Notes: generated from the sequence alone by a model not told the origin. A stretch of 64,000 nucleotides of DNA from Flavobacteriaceae bacterium UBA4166 (GCA_002379985.1 DFVG01000047.1:103247-167246); one strand, 5' to 3'; positions 34,096 through 43,623 are shown, counted from the first letter of the stretch. Numbers and translations: made by a program.

Positions 34096-34860
34096 TTATA
34101 TCCCAAATATTTCTTTTGAATTTTCTGTTGTGATGCGAGCTACTTCCGCTTCTGAAAGGCCATAAATATCCGCCACTTTTTGACAGACTAAACGTACATA
34201 AGCACTTTCGTTTCGCTTGCCGCGATACGGAGCTGGGGCTAAGTAAGGGGCATCCGTTTCCAAAACGATATGCTTGATATCTATGGTATCTAAAAACGTA
34301 TCGATCTTTCCATTTTTGAAGGTCACAACACCACCAATTCCCAGCTTCATATTATAGCGAATCGCCTGAAGCGCCTGATCGTAGGTTCCCGTAAAACAAT
34401 GAAAAATTCCGAAGAGACGATCATCCTTACATTCCTCCAATACCTCAAACACCTCATCAAACGCATCTCTACAGTGAATGACGATAGGCAACTGATGATC
34501 TTTTGCCAACTGTATTTGTCTTCGGAAGGCTTCTTGCTGAATGTCTAGCGTAGTGGTATCCCAGTATAAGTCGACCCCAATTTCTCCAACCGCAATAAAG
34601 TTCCGCTTGCGGAACTGCGCTTCCACATGTTGCAATTCCGCTTCAAAATTTTCCTTTACGGAAGTAGGATGCAAACCCATCATTAGATGGACGTTGTCTG
34701 AAAATTCTTGCTCTAAAGCATACATTCTTTCCGTATAACTACTATCAATCGCCGGAATAAAAAAGCGTGTAACTCCTTTGTCGATCGCCCGTTGTATCAT
34801 TTCTGCTCGGTCTTCATCGAATGCTCCGCTATATAAATGGGTATGCGTATCTGTCAACAT
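34096..34860 (-). CDS. TatD-family metal-dependent hydrolase
   Basis: A 254-residue TIM-barrel hydrolase. The metal ligands are visible in order: TDTHTHLYSG (H6, H8), the VGEIGVDLYW glutamate, PIVIHCRDAFDE, IFHCFTGT and VLETDAPYLAP. Family members have 3'-5' DNA exonuclease or D-aminoacyl-tRNA-deacylase-like activities; the precise substrate is not determinable here. Length is standard (about 255-260). It directly precedes the asparaginase gene and is divergent from the retropepsin-like protease with a 43-bp gap that holds the latter's promoter. Confidence 0.95.
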   Translation of the reverse strand: MLTDTHTHLYSGAFDEDRAEMIQRAIDKGVTRFFIPAIDSSYTERMYALEQEFSDNVHLMMGLHPTSVKENFEAELQHVEAQFRKRNFIAVGEIGVDLYWDTTTLDIQQEAFRRQIQLAKDHQLPIVIHCRDAFDEVFEVLEECKDDRLFGIFHCFTGTYDQALQAIRYNMKLGIGGVVTFKNGKIDTFLDTIDIKHIVLETDAPYLAPAPYRGKRNESAYVRLVCQKVADIYGLSEAEVARITTENSKEIFGI

Positions 34861-34861
34861 G

Positions 34862-34894
34862 TTGCAAAGCTAATTATTTTGTTAGCTATCTTTG
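34862..34894 (+). promoter_or_regulatory. Promoter of the retropepsin-like gene
   Basis: TTG (34862-34864), 22 nt, TATCTTTG (34887-34894). The -7 box lies only 9 nt before the ATG at 34904, which predicts an almost leaderless message. Confidence 0.65.
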
Positions 34895-34903
34895 CATATT
34901 TCT

Positions 34904-35344
34904 ATGAAAACAGACCTTCGACAATTCTTAGAAGCGGCGGGCTTTTATCGAATTCCATTACAGAAATTAGCAACAGGGCATTATAAATGTACTGTTCGGG
35001 TAAACGATATCCCCGGTATTTTCATTATCGACACCGGCGCTTCCTCAAGTTGTATCGGTGCTGCTCAAGCCGAAACCTTTCGTCTGGAAAAAGAAGACAG
35101 TGAAATCAAAGCAGCCGGGGCGGGGGCCATAAACATGCAAACCCAGTTAGCCAGAAGCAATCGTTTGCGTATTGGAGGTAAATCCATTCGCAATGTTGAA
35201 TTGGTTATTTTTGATCTCACGCATGTAAACCAAGCCCTTGCTCAAGCCGAAGAAACTGCTGTAGATGGAATTATTGGGGCCGATCTCTTAAAAAAATATC
35301 GAGCCGTGATAGACTATGGAAGAAACGTATTGTACTTAAAATGA
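34904..35344 (+). CDS. Retropepsin-like aspartic protease (clan AA)
   Basis: A 146-residue single-domain aspartic protease fold. The catalytic motif DTGAS is in GIFIIDTGASSSCIG; a second hydrophobic-glycine block, VDGIIGADLLKKYRAVIDYG, corresponds to the family's conserved C-terminal loop. As with retroviral proteases, one DTGA per chain means that it must work as a dimer. No signal peptide or TM segment is seen, so it is probably cytoplasmic. Substrate unknown. Start: a TTG at 34892 belongs to the -7 promoter box; ATG 34904 is used. It precedes the histidine kinase by 45 bp. Confidence 0.85.
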   Translation: MKTDLRQFLEAAGFYRIPLQKLATGHYKCTVRVNDIPGIFIIDTGASSSCIGAAQAETFRLEKEDSEIKAAGAGAINMQTQLARSNRLRIGGKSIRNVELVIFDLTHVNQALAQAEETAVDGIIGADLLKKYRAVIDYGRNVLYLK

Positions 35345-35389
35345 GTAGTTCTCGTAAAAAAAGTTAATTTTACGACATAATTCATTTTA

Positions 35390-37411
35390 TTGAAAAGGAC
35401 ACTCACATATTTCTTGGTAGGATGTTCGGTAATTGCAACGGCAGTAGCCCAAGATCGCTTGGCACATTTTGAAACTGTAGTTAACACTTCAGAAGATCCT
35501 GTTGAACGGCTACACGCCTTGGATTCTTTGATAGGGCTGACACGGAATCAGGACGCAGATCAATTTACATATTACAGTTTAGAATATATTGAGCTTGCAA
35601 AACAACTTGACAGCATTGAGGCGGCTGCCAGGAAGGTTATTCACGTGGCACACACCTTTACCAAGATAAAGAATCAGCCTGAAACTACCTTAAAACTAAC
35701 CAATAGTCTCCTCGCGAGAAAATATCAAATCAAAGACTCTTTCTTATTGGGAAGCTTATATCTGAAACGGGGCGGGGCGCAATTTGATTTTGATTTGAAC
35801 AAGGCGGTAGCCGATTATAAACTTGCCGTTGAAAATTACGGGAGTGGTGATTCTTTGTACATAGCAGACGCTTATTTGTTCTTAGGACAAGCATATTCTA
35901 ATCTTGGAAAATTTGTTCCTGCAGCCGAAAGTTTTCATCGCTCCTATGCCTATTTTGAAGCACTCAAAGATTATGAGTATATGCTGTATGCGCAACAAGG
36001 CATTGTTGTGATGTTTAGTATGAATGGCTTTTACGAGAAAGCCATTTCAGAAAGAAACCTTAGCATAGAAAAATATAAAAACCTAGGTCTTATTAAGCAT
36101 CTAACGACCTCCTATTACAATCAGGCGTTAGACTTTAAAAAAATGGGGGACGAGAAAAAGCAATTAGAGTTTTTACTCAAGGCATATGATTCTATGATTA
36201 ACTTGCCGGAAAATGATAAAACCTCTAACACCCAAATCATGCTCTATAGTGCGTTGTTAGAGTATTATAGTGAGATGGGTGATGTAGAGGAAGCTCAGAG
36301 ATATTTGATTCTCATCGAAGAAACTTACATTGCCTCCAGTAAAAGTCCGCAGAATAAATCTTATTACTATGGAGCCAAAGCCCATCACGCTATGGCGACA
36401 GGGAGATATCGATCAGCGTTAGCATACGCCGAAAAAAAGCTGGAAAACATCTTATTAGTAAATTATGAAGACGACATTCTATCTTCGTATAAATTACTTC
36501 ATGAGACCCACAAAGCCAACAAGAATTACGAAGAAAGCCTCCATTATTTAACCAAGTACGATTCGCTTCGAGGCGCTACATACAACAAGACTACGGCCAA
36601 TTCGTTGGCGTATTATCAAACCTTGTATGAAACCGAAAGAACTACCCGAGAGTTAATGGCAAAAAACACCCGCATTCAATTGCTGGCAAAGGACAATTCC
36701 AACTTTAAAAAATTGGTCACCTTCGTAAGTATTGCCATGATCTTAGCCTTTGGTGTGCTACTCCTATACCGTAACCAACGCCACTTAAAAAACAAAAAAT
36801 CATTGCAGGAGCGGTTTAGTCAAGCCTTGTTATTGTCGCAAGAGAACGAACGAAAAAGGATCTCAAAAGATCTCCACGATGGTTTAGGGCAACAGTTATT
36901 ACTTATTAAGAACAAGCTGTTTACTCAAGGGGACAAGGAAACGAAAGCCATGGTAGATGCCACTATCGAAGAAGTTCGTGCCATTTCTAGAGACCTTCAT
37001 CCGTTTCAATTACAAGAAATGGGGATCACCAAAGCTTTGGAGTTTACATTGAAACAAGTGGATGAAAACACAGCGCTGTTTGTTTCTTCGGAAATAGACA
37101 ATATTGACAACCTGTTCAACCCAGAGCAAGAGGTCAATATTTACAGAATCGTTCAAGAAAGTTTGAGCAACATTATTAAACACGCCAAAGCGGAAGCGGG
37201 AAAAGTTTCCGTGGAACGTTTAAAGAACACCGTTAGAATTGTCGTGAAAGACAATGGTGTTGGGTTCGACTTCAACGAAAAATATCAAAATATAAAGTCC
37301 CTGGGACTAAAAACCTTATTAGAACGAACCAAGTTTTTGAATGGTCAAATGAAGATTTATTCAAAACAAGGCACGGGAACGGAATTAGAATTTAAAATAC
37401 CAACGGTTTGA
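35390..37411 (+). CDS. TPR-containing sensor histidine kinase (HisKA_3 type)
   Basis: A 673-residue kinase. A cleavable signal (MKRTLTYFLVGCSVIATAVAQ) leads a periplasmic sensor region of TPR-like helical repeats (about 50-400) and a short coiled segment. One TM helix follows (about 440-460). The dimerisation/phosphoacceptor domain is of HisKA_3 type, with H496 in SKDLHDGLGQQ, and the ATP-binding domain shows NIYRIVQESLSNIIKHAKA, VKDNGVGF and GTGTELEFKIP. Start codon is TTG at 35390: the signal peptide begins there and no ATG fits. Its stop overlaps the response regulator start (TTGA), so the pair is translationally coupled. The stimulus is unknown. Confidence 0.93.
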   Translation: MKRTLTYFLVGCSVIATAVAQDRLAHFETVVNTSEDPVERLHALDSLIGLTRNQDADQFTYYSLEYIELAKQLDSIEAAARKVIHVAHTFTKIKNQPETTLKLTNSLLARKYQIKDSFLLGSLYLKRGGAQFDFDLNKAVADYKLAVENYGSGDSLYIADAYLFLGQAYSNLGKFVPAAESFHRSYAYFEALKDYEYMLYAQQGIVVMFSMNGFYEKAISERNLSIEKYKNLGLIKHLTTSYYNQALDFKKMGDEKKQLEFLLKAYDSMINLPENDKTSNTQIMLYSALLEYYSEMGDVEEAQRYLILIEETYIASSKSPQNKSYYYGAKAHHAMATGRYRSALAYAEKKLENILLVNYEDDILSSYKLLHETHKANKNYEESLHYLTKYDSLRGATYNKTTANSLAYYQTLYETERTTRELMAKNTRIQLLAKDNSNFKKLVTFVSIAMILAFGVLLLYRNQRHLKNKKSLQERFSQALLLSQENERKRISKDLHDGLGQQLLLIKNKLFTQGDKETKAMVDATIEEVRAISRDLHPFQLQEMGITKALEFTLKQVDENTALFVSSEIDNIDNLFNPEQEVNIYRIVQESLSNIIKHAKAEAGKVSVERLKNTVRIVVKDNGVGFDFNEKYQNIKSLGLKTLLERTKFLNGQMKIYSKQGTGTELEFKIPTV

Positions 37412-38040
37412 ACCAACCATCTATCATAACCGCAGACGACCATCCTTTACTACTAAAAGGATTGAATGATTTTTTATTGGAAAAAAAGCACAATCTTATT
37501 GGCAGTGCTTCGAACGGGCGAGAAGCTTTTCAATTGATTGTAGAAAAACAACCTGAAATCGCCGTCTTAGATATACAAATGCCAGGCATGTCCGGTATTG
37601 ATGTAGCGCGTAAAGTACGCGACCAAAAACTCAGTACAAAGATTGTTTTCATCACTTTTCATAAAGAAAAAGAACTTTATGATGCTGCTTTAGAACTCAA
37701 TGTTTGTGGCTACATATTAAAGGAGTTTGCCATTGAAGAAATTGAAACCTGTATTCAAAATGTGTCGAAGGATCAACCTTTTTTCAGTCCGAAGATCAAA
37801 GAGCTTTTGGGTGCTGATGTTCTAGACAATGATTCGCTGACCTCCCTAACCCCTTCCGAAAAGAAAATACTGAAACTCATCGCCAGCGATAAAACCAATC
37901 GAGAGATTGCCTCTATTTTATTCATATCGCACAGAACCGTGGAGAAACATCGCAGTAATATCATCAATAAACTCCAATTAGAGCCCAAAACCAATAGCCT
38001 TTTAATCTGGGCGAAAGAGAATCACGGTAAGCTCATTTAA
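37408..38040 (+). CDS. NarL/FixJ-family response regulator
   Basis: A 210-residue regulator. The receiver domain spans about 5-120 with the acidic pair D10-D11, phosphoacceptor D55 in AVLDIQMPGMSG, and the conserved Thr/Lys (FITFHKE, YILKE). The LuxR-type helix-turn-helix (LTPSEKKILKLIASDKTNREIASILFIS split before and after, then HRTVEKHRSNIINKL) is C-terminal. Start codon is TTG at 37408, which shares three bases with the kinase stop; the receiver begins at once (PSIITADDHP), so no later start is possible. It is the cognate partner of the upstream kinase; its targets are unknown. Confidence 0.95.
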   Translation: MNQPSIITADDHPLLLKGLNDFLLEKKHNLIGSASNGREAFQLIVEKQPEIAVLDIQMPGMSGIDVARKVRDQKLSTKIVFITFHKEKELYDAALELNVCGYILKEFAIEEIETCIQNVSKDQPFFSPKIKELLGADVLDNDSLTSLTPSEKKILKLIASDKTNREIASILFISHRTVEKHRSNIINKLQLEPKTNSLLIWAKENHGKLI

Positions 38041-38107
38041 CAAAATATTTAGAATTTACGTGTTTCCACGTATTTACTCGTATTGAAATATTTAGGACAT
38101 TTATCCT

Positions 38108-38245
38108 ATGAAAAATACGTTACAGATCGACCCGCTCCCTGCGCGAGACAAGAAAGCAAAAAAGGCAGTGTTTTTTGTTGTTTTTGCCTTTGTTATCTTA
38201 GTGGTCGCTCTTAACATTTTCCAATACTTTGTTTCATATACATAA
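38108..38245 (+). CDS. Small membrane protein of 45 residues
   Basis: An open frame starts at ATG 38108 (MKNTLQIDPLPARDKKAKKA) and ends at TAA 38243-38245. It has a basic cytoplasmic N-terminal third and one strong TM helix (VFFVVFAFVILVVALNIF), ending in a short aromatic tail. The gene stands alone between the response regulator and a strong terminator that begins 24 nt after its stop, which supports real transcription. No family recognised; small single-TM proteins often modulate larger membrane complexes, but nothing here says which. Confidence 0.6.
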   Translation: MKNTLQIDPLPARDKKAKKAVFFVVFAFVILVVALNIFQYFVSYT

Positions 38246-38269
38246 GTTTTAAATACAGCTAACTAACCG

Positions 38270-38299
38270 AAAACCCCCAACATATGTTGGGGGTTTTTT
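38270..38299. terminator. Bidirectional terminator between small membrane protein and sucB
   Basis: Perfect palindrome CCCCCAACATATGTTGGGGG (38274-38293) flanked by AAAA and TTTTTT, serving both convergent transcripts. Confidence 0.92.
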
Positions 38300-38328
38300 C
38301 GTATATGTATTTAAAAAATATTGAGAAA

Positions 38329-39633
38329 CTACAGCTCGAGTGCTTTTTTAACATCGTTATCCATTAACAGTTCTTCTGGACTTTCCAAGGCTTCCTTGAT
38401 CGCCACTAAGAAACCAACCGATTCACGACCGTCAATAATACGGTGATCGTAACTCAACGCCACGTACATGATAGGTGCGATAGCAATAGCACCATCTTTA
38501 GCAATAGGTCGCTCTACGATATTGTGCATTCCTAAGATAGCAGATTGTGGTGGGTTGATAATAGGGGTTGACAACATGCTTCCAAACACGCCTCCATTGG
38601 AGATCGTAAACGTACCTCCGGTCATTTCATCCACAGTAATCTGTCCATCACGCGCACGAATTGCCAAGCGTTTCACTTCGCTTTCTACGCCTCTAAAAGT
38701 AAGATTTTCAGCATTTCGAATAACGGGCACCATCAAGCCTTTTGGACCTGAAACCGCAATGGAAATATCTTTATAATCGTAGGTGATCTTATAATCCCCA
38801 TCGATCATCGAGTTCACTTCAGGGTACATTTCTAAGGCACGTACCACTGCCAAGGTAAAGAACGACATAAAGCCAAGGCTTACCCCATGCTTTTCCTTAA
38901 AGGTTTCTTTATATTCCTTCCGAAGGTCAAAAATAGGCGTCATGTCCACCTCATTGAAGGTGGTAAGCATCGCCGTTTCGTTCTTCGCTGAAACCAGGCG
39001 CTCTGCCACTTTACGACGCAACATCGAAAGCTTTTTACGTTCAGAGCCGCGACTTCCGTTGCCCGGAGTTCCCATGGAAGGCTGTGCGTTTTCTGCATCA
39101 TTCTTGGTAATGCGACCATCTCTACCACTTCCCTTTACGGTCTTGGGATCGATCTCTTTTTCGTCTAAGATTTTCTTTGCCGCCGGCGAAGGGGTGCCGG
39201 TTGCATAGGTTTTATCTTGTGTTTGGTCTGGCGTACTCGATTTGGAAGGCGTTTCCGTTTTTGCTTCAGCCTTATCGCCGCTGTCTTTATTTTCGGCTTG
39301 TTGCTTGTCTAGATCTGGACCTGCATTCTCAGCACCTTTCTCGTCCCCCGGATTCTTATAGGTTTCAGTAGTATCGTCTCCACCGCCCGGTTTTTCAGCT
39401 TCCGTGTCGATCAAACAAACTACTTCCCCAACGGCTACCGCATCGCCTTCTTCCGCTTTAAGCGTAATAATTCCGCTGGCCTCAGCAGGAAGCTCTAGCG
39501 TTGCTTTGTCGCTATCCACTTCTGCAATGGCTTGGTCTTTTTCCACCCAGTCGCCATCTTCTACCAACCACTGTGCGATTTCTACTTCGGTTATGGACTC
39601 TCCCGGTGAAGGGACTTTCATTTCTAATGCCAT
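38329..39633 (-). CDS. sucB: 2-oxoglutarate dehydrogenase E2 (dihydrolipoyl succinyltransferase)
   Basis: A 434-residue E2 core subunit that transfers the succinyl group from the lipoyl arm to CoA in the TCA cycle. Domains in order: lipoyl domain (1-80) with lipoyl-lysine K43 in DSDKATLELPA; a long Glu/Lys/Ala/Thr linker (about 85-145); the peripheral-subunit binding domain (SPAAKKILDEKEIDPKTVKGSG split, about 148-183); and the catalytic domain ending with the active-site SYDHRIIDGRESV. It lies 29 bp downstream of sucA on the same strand. E3 (lipoamide dehydrogenase) is not in the window. A bidirectional terminator follows. Confidence 0.97.
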   Translation of the reverse strand: MALEMKVPSPGESITEVEIAQWLVEDGDWVEKDQAIAEVDSDKATLELPAEASGIITLKAEEGDAVAVGEVVCLIDTEAEKPGGGDDTTETYKNPGDEKGAENAGPDLDKQQAENKDSGDKAEAKTETPSKSSTPDQTQDKTYATGTPSPAAKKILDEKEIDPKTVKGSGRDGRITKNDAENAQPSMGTPGNGSRGSERKKLSMLRRKVAERLVSAKNETAMLTTFNEVDMTPIFDLRKEYKETFKEKHGVSLGFMSFFTLAVVRALEMYPEVNSMIDGDYKITYDYKDISIAVSGPKGLMVPVIRNAENLTFRGVESEVKRLAIRARDGQITVDEMTGGTFTISNGGVFGSMLSTPIINPPQSAILGMHNIVERPIAKDGAIAIAPIMYVALSYDHRIIDGRESVGFLVAIKEALESPEELLMDNDVKKALEL

Positions 39634-39662
39634 AGTATTCTAGTTTTCCGAATTCGTTTCGG

Positions 39663-42413
39663 TTATTCGTTATCAGTTTTATTAAATACGTCCTCGATCA
39701 CACGTTGATGCCTTGCTTTGCTTCGAACCGCGCTACCGGATGCCGGAGCCGCGTAAATCTTTCGACTGCAAACACGCCAGTTTCTCGCTTCTTCCAAATG
39801 CATCAACATATGTGAGTAGGCGCCCATATTTCTAGGTTCTTCCTGAGCCCAAACAATATCTGTTGCCTTCTTATATTTTTTAAGTGTTTTTTCTATTTCT
39901 TTCTTCGGAAGCGGGAACAATTGTTCCAAACGAACCAAAGCAACATCCTTTCGTTTCTCTTCTTCTTTCACTTCCAATAGATCATAATAGAATTTCCCGC
40001 TTACAAACACTAAACTTGTTACTTCCGAAGCTTTTGCGGTAGGGTCGTCTATCAACGTTTGGAACGTTCCTTCTGCCAATTCTTCTTTGGTAGAAACTAC
40101 TTTCGGGTGTCGCAACAAACTCTTCGGTGTGAATACGATCAAAGGTTTTCTAAAATCTACCTTCATTTGTCTGCGCAACAAATGGTAGAAATTTGCCGGT
40201 GTGGTACAATCGGCGATGTACATATTGTCTTTCGCACACAATTGTAAATAGCGCTCCATACGGGCTGAAGAGTGCTCCGCTCCTTGTCCTTCGTACCCAT
40301 GTGGCAACAACATCACCAATCCGTTTTGCAATTTCCACTTATCTTCCGCAGCAGAAATATATTGATCGATCATGATCTGTGCTCCATTGCTGAAATCTCC
40401 AAACTGCGCCTCCCAGATGGTCAATGTCTTCGGACTCGCCATGGCGTATCCATAGTCAAACCCAACGACGCCATATTCCGAAAGCAATGAATTATAAATA
40501 TAGAAGTCGCCCTGCTTTCCCGAGAGATCATTATGCAACACAATTTCTTCTTCACTATCTTCAACCTTTACCACAGCATGGCGGTGCGAAAAGGTACCTC
40601 GCTCAATATCTTGACCGGTCATACGTACATCATACCCTTCTTTTAATAAGGTAGCATACGCCAACAATTCTCCCATGGCCCAATCGAGTTTGTTGTCGTC
40701 AAAATACATTTTATGACGCGCCTCAATGAGCTTGGAGATCTTTCTCAAGAATTTTTTGTCCTTCGGAAGTTGCGTAATCGTTTCTGCAATTTCTGTTAAT
40801 TCTTTTATTGGGAATGTTGTATCTGTCGCGGCCATCATCTTATCCTCTTCCGCATAGTGGAATCCATCCCACTCGTCTTTCATGATCGCGGTGATCTCAG
40901 TCTTGTCTTCTTTTCGAGAATCCTCTAGTTTTTCCTCCAGCTTGTCTTTGTATTCCTGCTCTAACTGCTTGGTAAATCCTTCTTCAATAATGCCTTGCTT
41001 AAAGAGCTTTTCGGCATAAATGTCTCGCGGATTACTATGCTTTGAGATCGCTTTGTACAGTTTAGGCTGTGTAAAACGTGGCTCATCTCCTTCGTTATGA
41101 CCGTATTTACGATATCCTAGCAAGTCAATAAATACGTCGCGACCAAACTCCATTCTAAAATCGAGCGCGAAAAGCACGGCGTGCACCACAGCCTCTGCGT
41201 CGTCTGCATTCACGTGAAGTACGGGCGAAAGGGTTACTTTTCCCACATCGGTACAATAGGTAGATGAACGGCCGTCTAGATAATTGGTGGTAAAACCAAC
41301 TTGATTATTGACGACCAAATGTATGGTACCTCCCGTTTTGTAACCATCTAATTGTGCCATTTGAACGATCTCATAGACAATTCCTTGCCCGGCGATCGCA
41401 GCATCCCCATGCACTACGATTGGCAATACTTTCTTTAGTTCTTGTTTGTGATGGCGGTCTTGTTTTGCTCTAGCGATTCCTTGAACCACGGCCCCTACCG
41501 TTTCTAGGTGAGACGGGTTAGGAGCAATGTTCAGATTGATCTCTTTACCACTATCAGTGGTTCTTTTGGAGGTCCAACCCAAGTGATATTTTACATCGCC
41601 ATCAAAAATATCTTGGGCGTAATCTTTCCCATCGAATTCGCTAAAAATGTCTTTGGCACTTTTTCCGAAGATATTCGTCAAGGTACTCAAACGCCCACGG
41701 TGAGCCATTCCCATCACAAATTCTTCTACCCCTTTTTCGGCGGCATTTTCTATTAAGGCATCTAGCGCAGGAATTAAACTCTCACCGCCTTCCAGACTAA
41801 ATCGTTTTTGACCTACATACTTGGTATGCAAGAAATTTTCAAAAGAAACGGCTTCATTGAGTTTTTGGAGGATATGTATTTTTTGTTCTTTGGAAAATTG
41901 TGGCTGATTGTCATTAACATTCAGCTTTTTCTGAATCCACTCAATCTCTTCGGGCTTTCGAATGTACATGTATTCGATCCCGATACTATCACAATAGATA
42001 CTATTGAGGTGCTGTAGGATATTCTCTAGGGTGGTTTCCCCTATTCCCAGGATTTCACCCGCTTTGAAGACTGTGGAAAGATCGTCTTCCGAAAGGCCAA
42101 AATTCTCAATGGCGAGGGTTGGGACATATTTTCTACGTTCTCGAACAGGATTGGTCTTTGTAAAAAGGTGTCCACGACTCCGATACCCGTCAATCAACTG
42201 AATGACTTGAAATTCTTTCCGAACGGATTCCGGAAGGGCTTCACCGGGAGCGATCCCAATGGCTTCGAGTGAATCACTTTCCAACCCAAAATCAAATCCC
42301 TGAAAAAATGCGCGCCAACTAGGCTCCACGCTATCGGGATATTGTAGGTATTTATCGTAAAGTGCTGCGATTTGTGCGGGATGTACCGCGTTTAGAAAAG
42401 AATATCGGTCCAT
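39663..42413 (-). CDS. sucA: 2-oxoglutarate dehydrogenase E1
   Basis: A 916-residue thiamine-diphosphate-dependent decarboxylase, the first subunit of the complex. Visible: the N-terminal E2-binding segment (SFLNAVHPAQIAALYDKYLQ), the VMGMAHRGRLSTLTNIFG block, the ThDP/Mg block with HGDAAIAGQGIVYE and GYKTGGTIHLVVNNQVGFTT, and the C-terminal GHNEGDEPRFTQP and MLLPHGYEGQGAEHSSAR segments. Start: the frame opens 13 codons earlier, but MDRYSFLNAVHPAQ at 42413 is the usual N-terminus. A -7-like TATTTTTG lies at 42450-42457, about 36 nt upstream. It is co-transcribed with sucB. Confidence 0.97.
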   Translation of the reverse strand: MDRYSFLNAVHPAQIAALYDKYLQYPDSVEPSWRAFFQGFDFGLESDSLEAIGIAPGEALPESVRKEFQVIQLIDGYRSRGHLFTKTNPVRERRKYVPTLAIENFGLSEDDLSTVFKAGEILGIGETTLENILQHLNSIYCDSIGIEYMYIRKPEEIEWIQKKLNVNDNQPQFSKEQKIHILQKLNEAVSFENFLHTKYVGQKRFSLEGGESLIPALDALIENAAEKGVEEFVMGMAHRGRLSTLTNIFGKSAKDIFSEFDGKDYAQDIFDGDVKYHLGWTSKRTTDSGKEINLNIAPNPSHLETVGAVVQGIARAKQDRHHKQELKKVLPIVVHGDAAIAGQGIVYEIVQMAQLDGYKTGGTIHLVVNNQVGFTTNYLDGRSSTYCTDVGKVTLSPVLHVNADDAEAVVHAVLFALDFRMEFGRDVFIDLLGYRKYGHNEGDEPRFTQPKLYKAISKHSNPRDIYAEKLFKQGIIEEGFTKQLEQEYKDKLEEKLEDSRKEDKTEITAIMKDEWDGFHYAEEDKMMAATDTTFPIKELTEIAETITQLPKDKKFLRKISKLIEARHKMYFDDNKLDWAMGELLAYATLLKEGYDVRMTGQDIERGTFSHRHAVVKVEDSEEEIVLHNDLSGKQGDFYIYNSLLSEYGVVGFDYGYAMASPKTLTIWEAQFGDFSNGAQIMIDQYISAAEDKWKLQNGLVMLLPHGYEGQGAEHSSARMERYLQLCAKDNMYIADCTTPANFYHLLRRQMKVDFRKPLIVFTPKSLLRHPKVVSTKEELAEGTFQTLIDDPTAKASEVTSLVFVSGKFYYDLLEVKEEEKRKDVALVRLEQLFPLPKKEIEKTLKKYKKATDIVWAQEEPRNMGAYSHMLMHLEEARNWRVCSRKIYAAPASGSAVRSKARHQRVIEDVFNKTDNE

Positions 42414-42449
42414 AGTAGGAGTGCCCTGGTTCTGTTTTTTGAAACGGTA

Positions 42450-42457
42450 CAAAAATA
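42450..42457 (-). promoter_or_regulatory. -7 box of sucAB
   Basis: TATTTTTG on the minus strand matches TAnnTTTG and lies 36 nt before the sucA ATG. The -33 element is not clear. Confidence 0.4.
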
Positions 42458-42541
42458 CAATAATTCCAAGAACTACCGTGGGTTAACTCGCAGATTTATC
42501 GCCTTAATTCCTTAAAATTTTGTGAAGAGAATACGAAGATT

Positions 42542-43516
42542 TTAAACTGTACGTCGCATTAACCATTGTCCGAATTCACGCAAGGTCGCTTTATTGGTCT
42601 CTTCCATTTTAACGGAGCTCAACACTGTATTTGCCTTTTCAGTATAGAATTCTATTTCCCGTTGCAGAGCTTCATCTGCACCCGTATTGACAAAAATCCT
42701 CTTCACCGCCGCGATCTTCTCTTGAGGATCCTTTGGAGTAATACTGGAAAGGCTTTCCAGTTCTTTCGCCTGTAAAGGTGAAGCATTGTTCATGGCCGTA
42801 ATGTATAGGAAGGTCTTTTTGTTCGCGATAATATCTCCCCCTACTTGTTTTCCAAAAGTCTTTGGGTTTCCGAAGGCATCTAAATAATCATCTTGTAATT
42901 GAAAAGCGATGCCCAAATTTCTTCCAAATTCGTACATATTATCTTTACAACGCTCACTCGCCCCAGCCACGATGGCACCCATTTTCATAGCAGCCCCTAA
43001 CAATACGGCGGTTTTATAATCGATCATTTTTATGTAGGCCTCTAAGGTGACATCATCACGGGTTTCAAAATCAACATCGTACTGCTGTCCTTCACAAACT
43101 TCGATCGCTGTTTTGCTAAAAAGCTTTGCCAATTCCCGAAATCGCTCCGCAGGATAGGCCTCGAACAGCTGATACGCTAAGATCAACATCGCATCTCCCG
43201 AAAGTATTCCAGTGTTCACATCCCATTTTTCGTGCACCGTTTGATGCCCTCTTCGCAACGGAGCCTCATCCATGATATCGTCATGAATTAGTGAAAAATT
43301 GTGGAATAATTCTACCGCCAAAGCAGCTGGCATCGCCTGCTCACAATCTGCCTGAAAGAAATCACAGGTCATCAAAGTTAACGCAGGTCGTAATCGTTTG
43401 CCACCTAATTGTAGAATGTACTGTATGGGTTCATACAAATGCTTAGGTTCTTTATCGGGGATCGTGGCTTCGATATGCTTTTGTAGTCGCTCACCGTAAG
43501 ATGTTAGTAATTCCAT
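42542..43516 (-). CDS. Polyprenyl (geranylgeranyl/farnesyl-type) diphosphate synthase
   Basis: A 324-residue trans-prenyltransferase. The first aspartate-rich motif is D79-D80-x-x-D83 (SLIHDDIMD) followed by LRRG; the second is FQLQDDYLDAFG. The GGKRLRP block at 38-44 binds IPP. It joins IPP to an allylic diphosphate for quinone side chains, carotenoids or undecaprenyl-type precursors; chain length cannot be assigned safely. Length and motifs fit the short-chain GGPP/FPP group used in Bacteroidota. It stands alone upstream of sucA on the same strand (128 bp gap) and is divergent from the TetR gene. Confidence 0.93.
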   Translation of the reverse strand: MELLTSYGERLQKHIEATIPDKEPKHLYEPIQYILQLGGKRLRPALTLMTCDFFQADCEQAMPAALAVELFHNFSLIHDDIMDEAPLRRGHQTVHEKWDVNTGILSGDAMLILAYQLFEAYPAERFRELAKLFSKTAIEVCEGQQYDVDFETRDDVTLEAYIKMIDYKTAVLLGAAMKMGAIVAGASERCKDNMYEFGRNLGIAFQLQDDYLDAFGNPKTFGKQVGGDIIANKKTFLYITAMNNASPLQAKELESLSSITPKDPQEKIAAVKRIFVNTGADEALQREIEFYTEKANTVLSSVKMEETNKATLREFGQWLMRRTV

Positions 43517-43623
43517 CGTGCAAATTTGCCGCTAAAATACGGGATTCAGCATAACTGCGCTTCAAAAAATCAAACGACTTCTACCGGGCAATGTTAAATA
43601 ATTGTAAAACTTAGGAAACTTTT

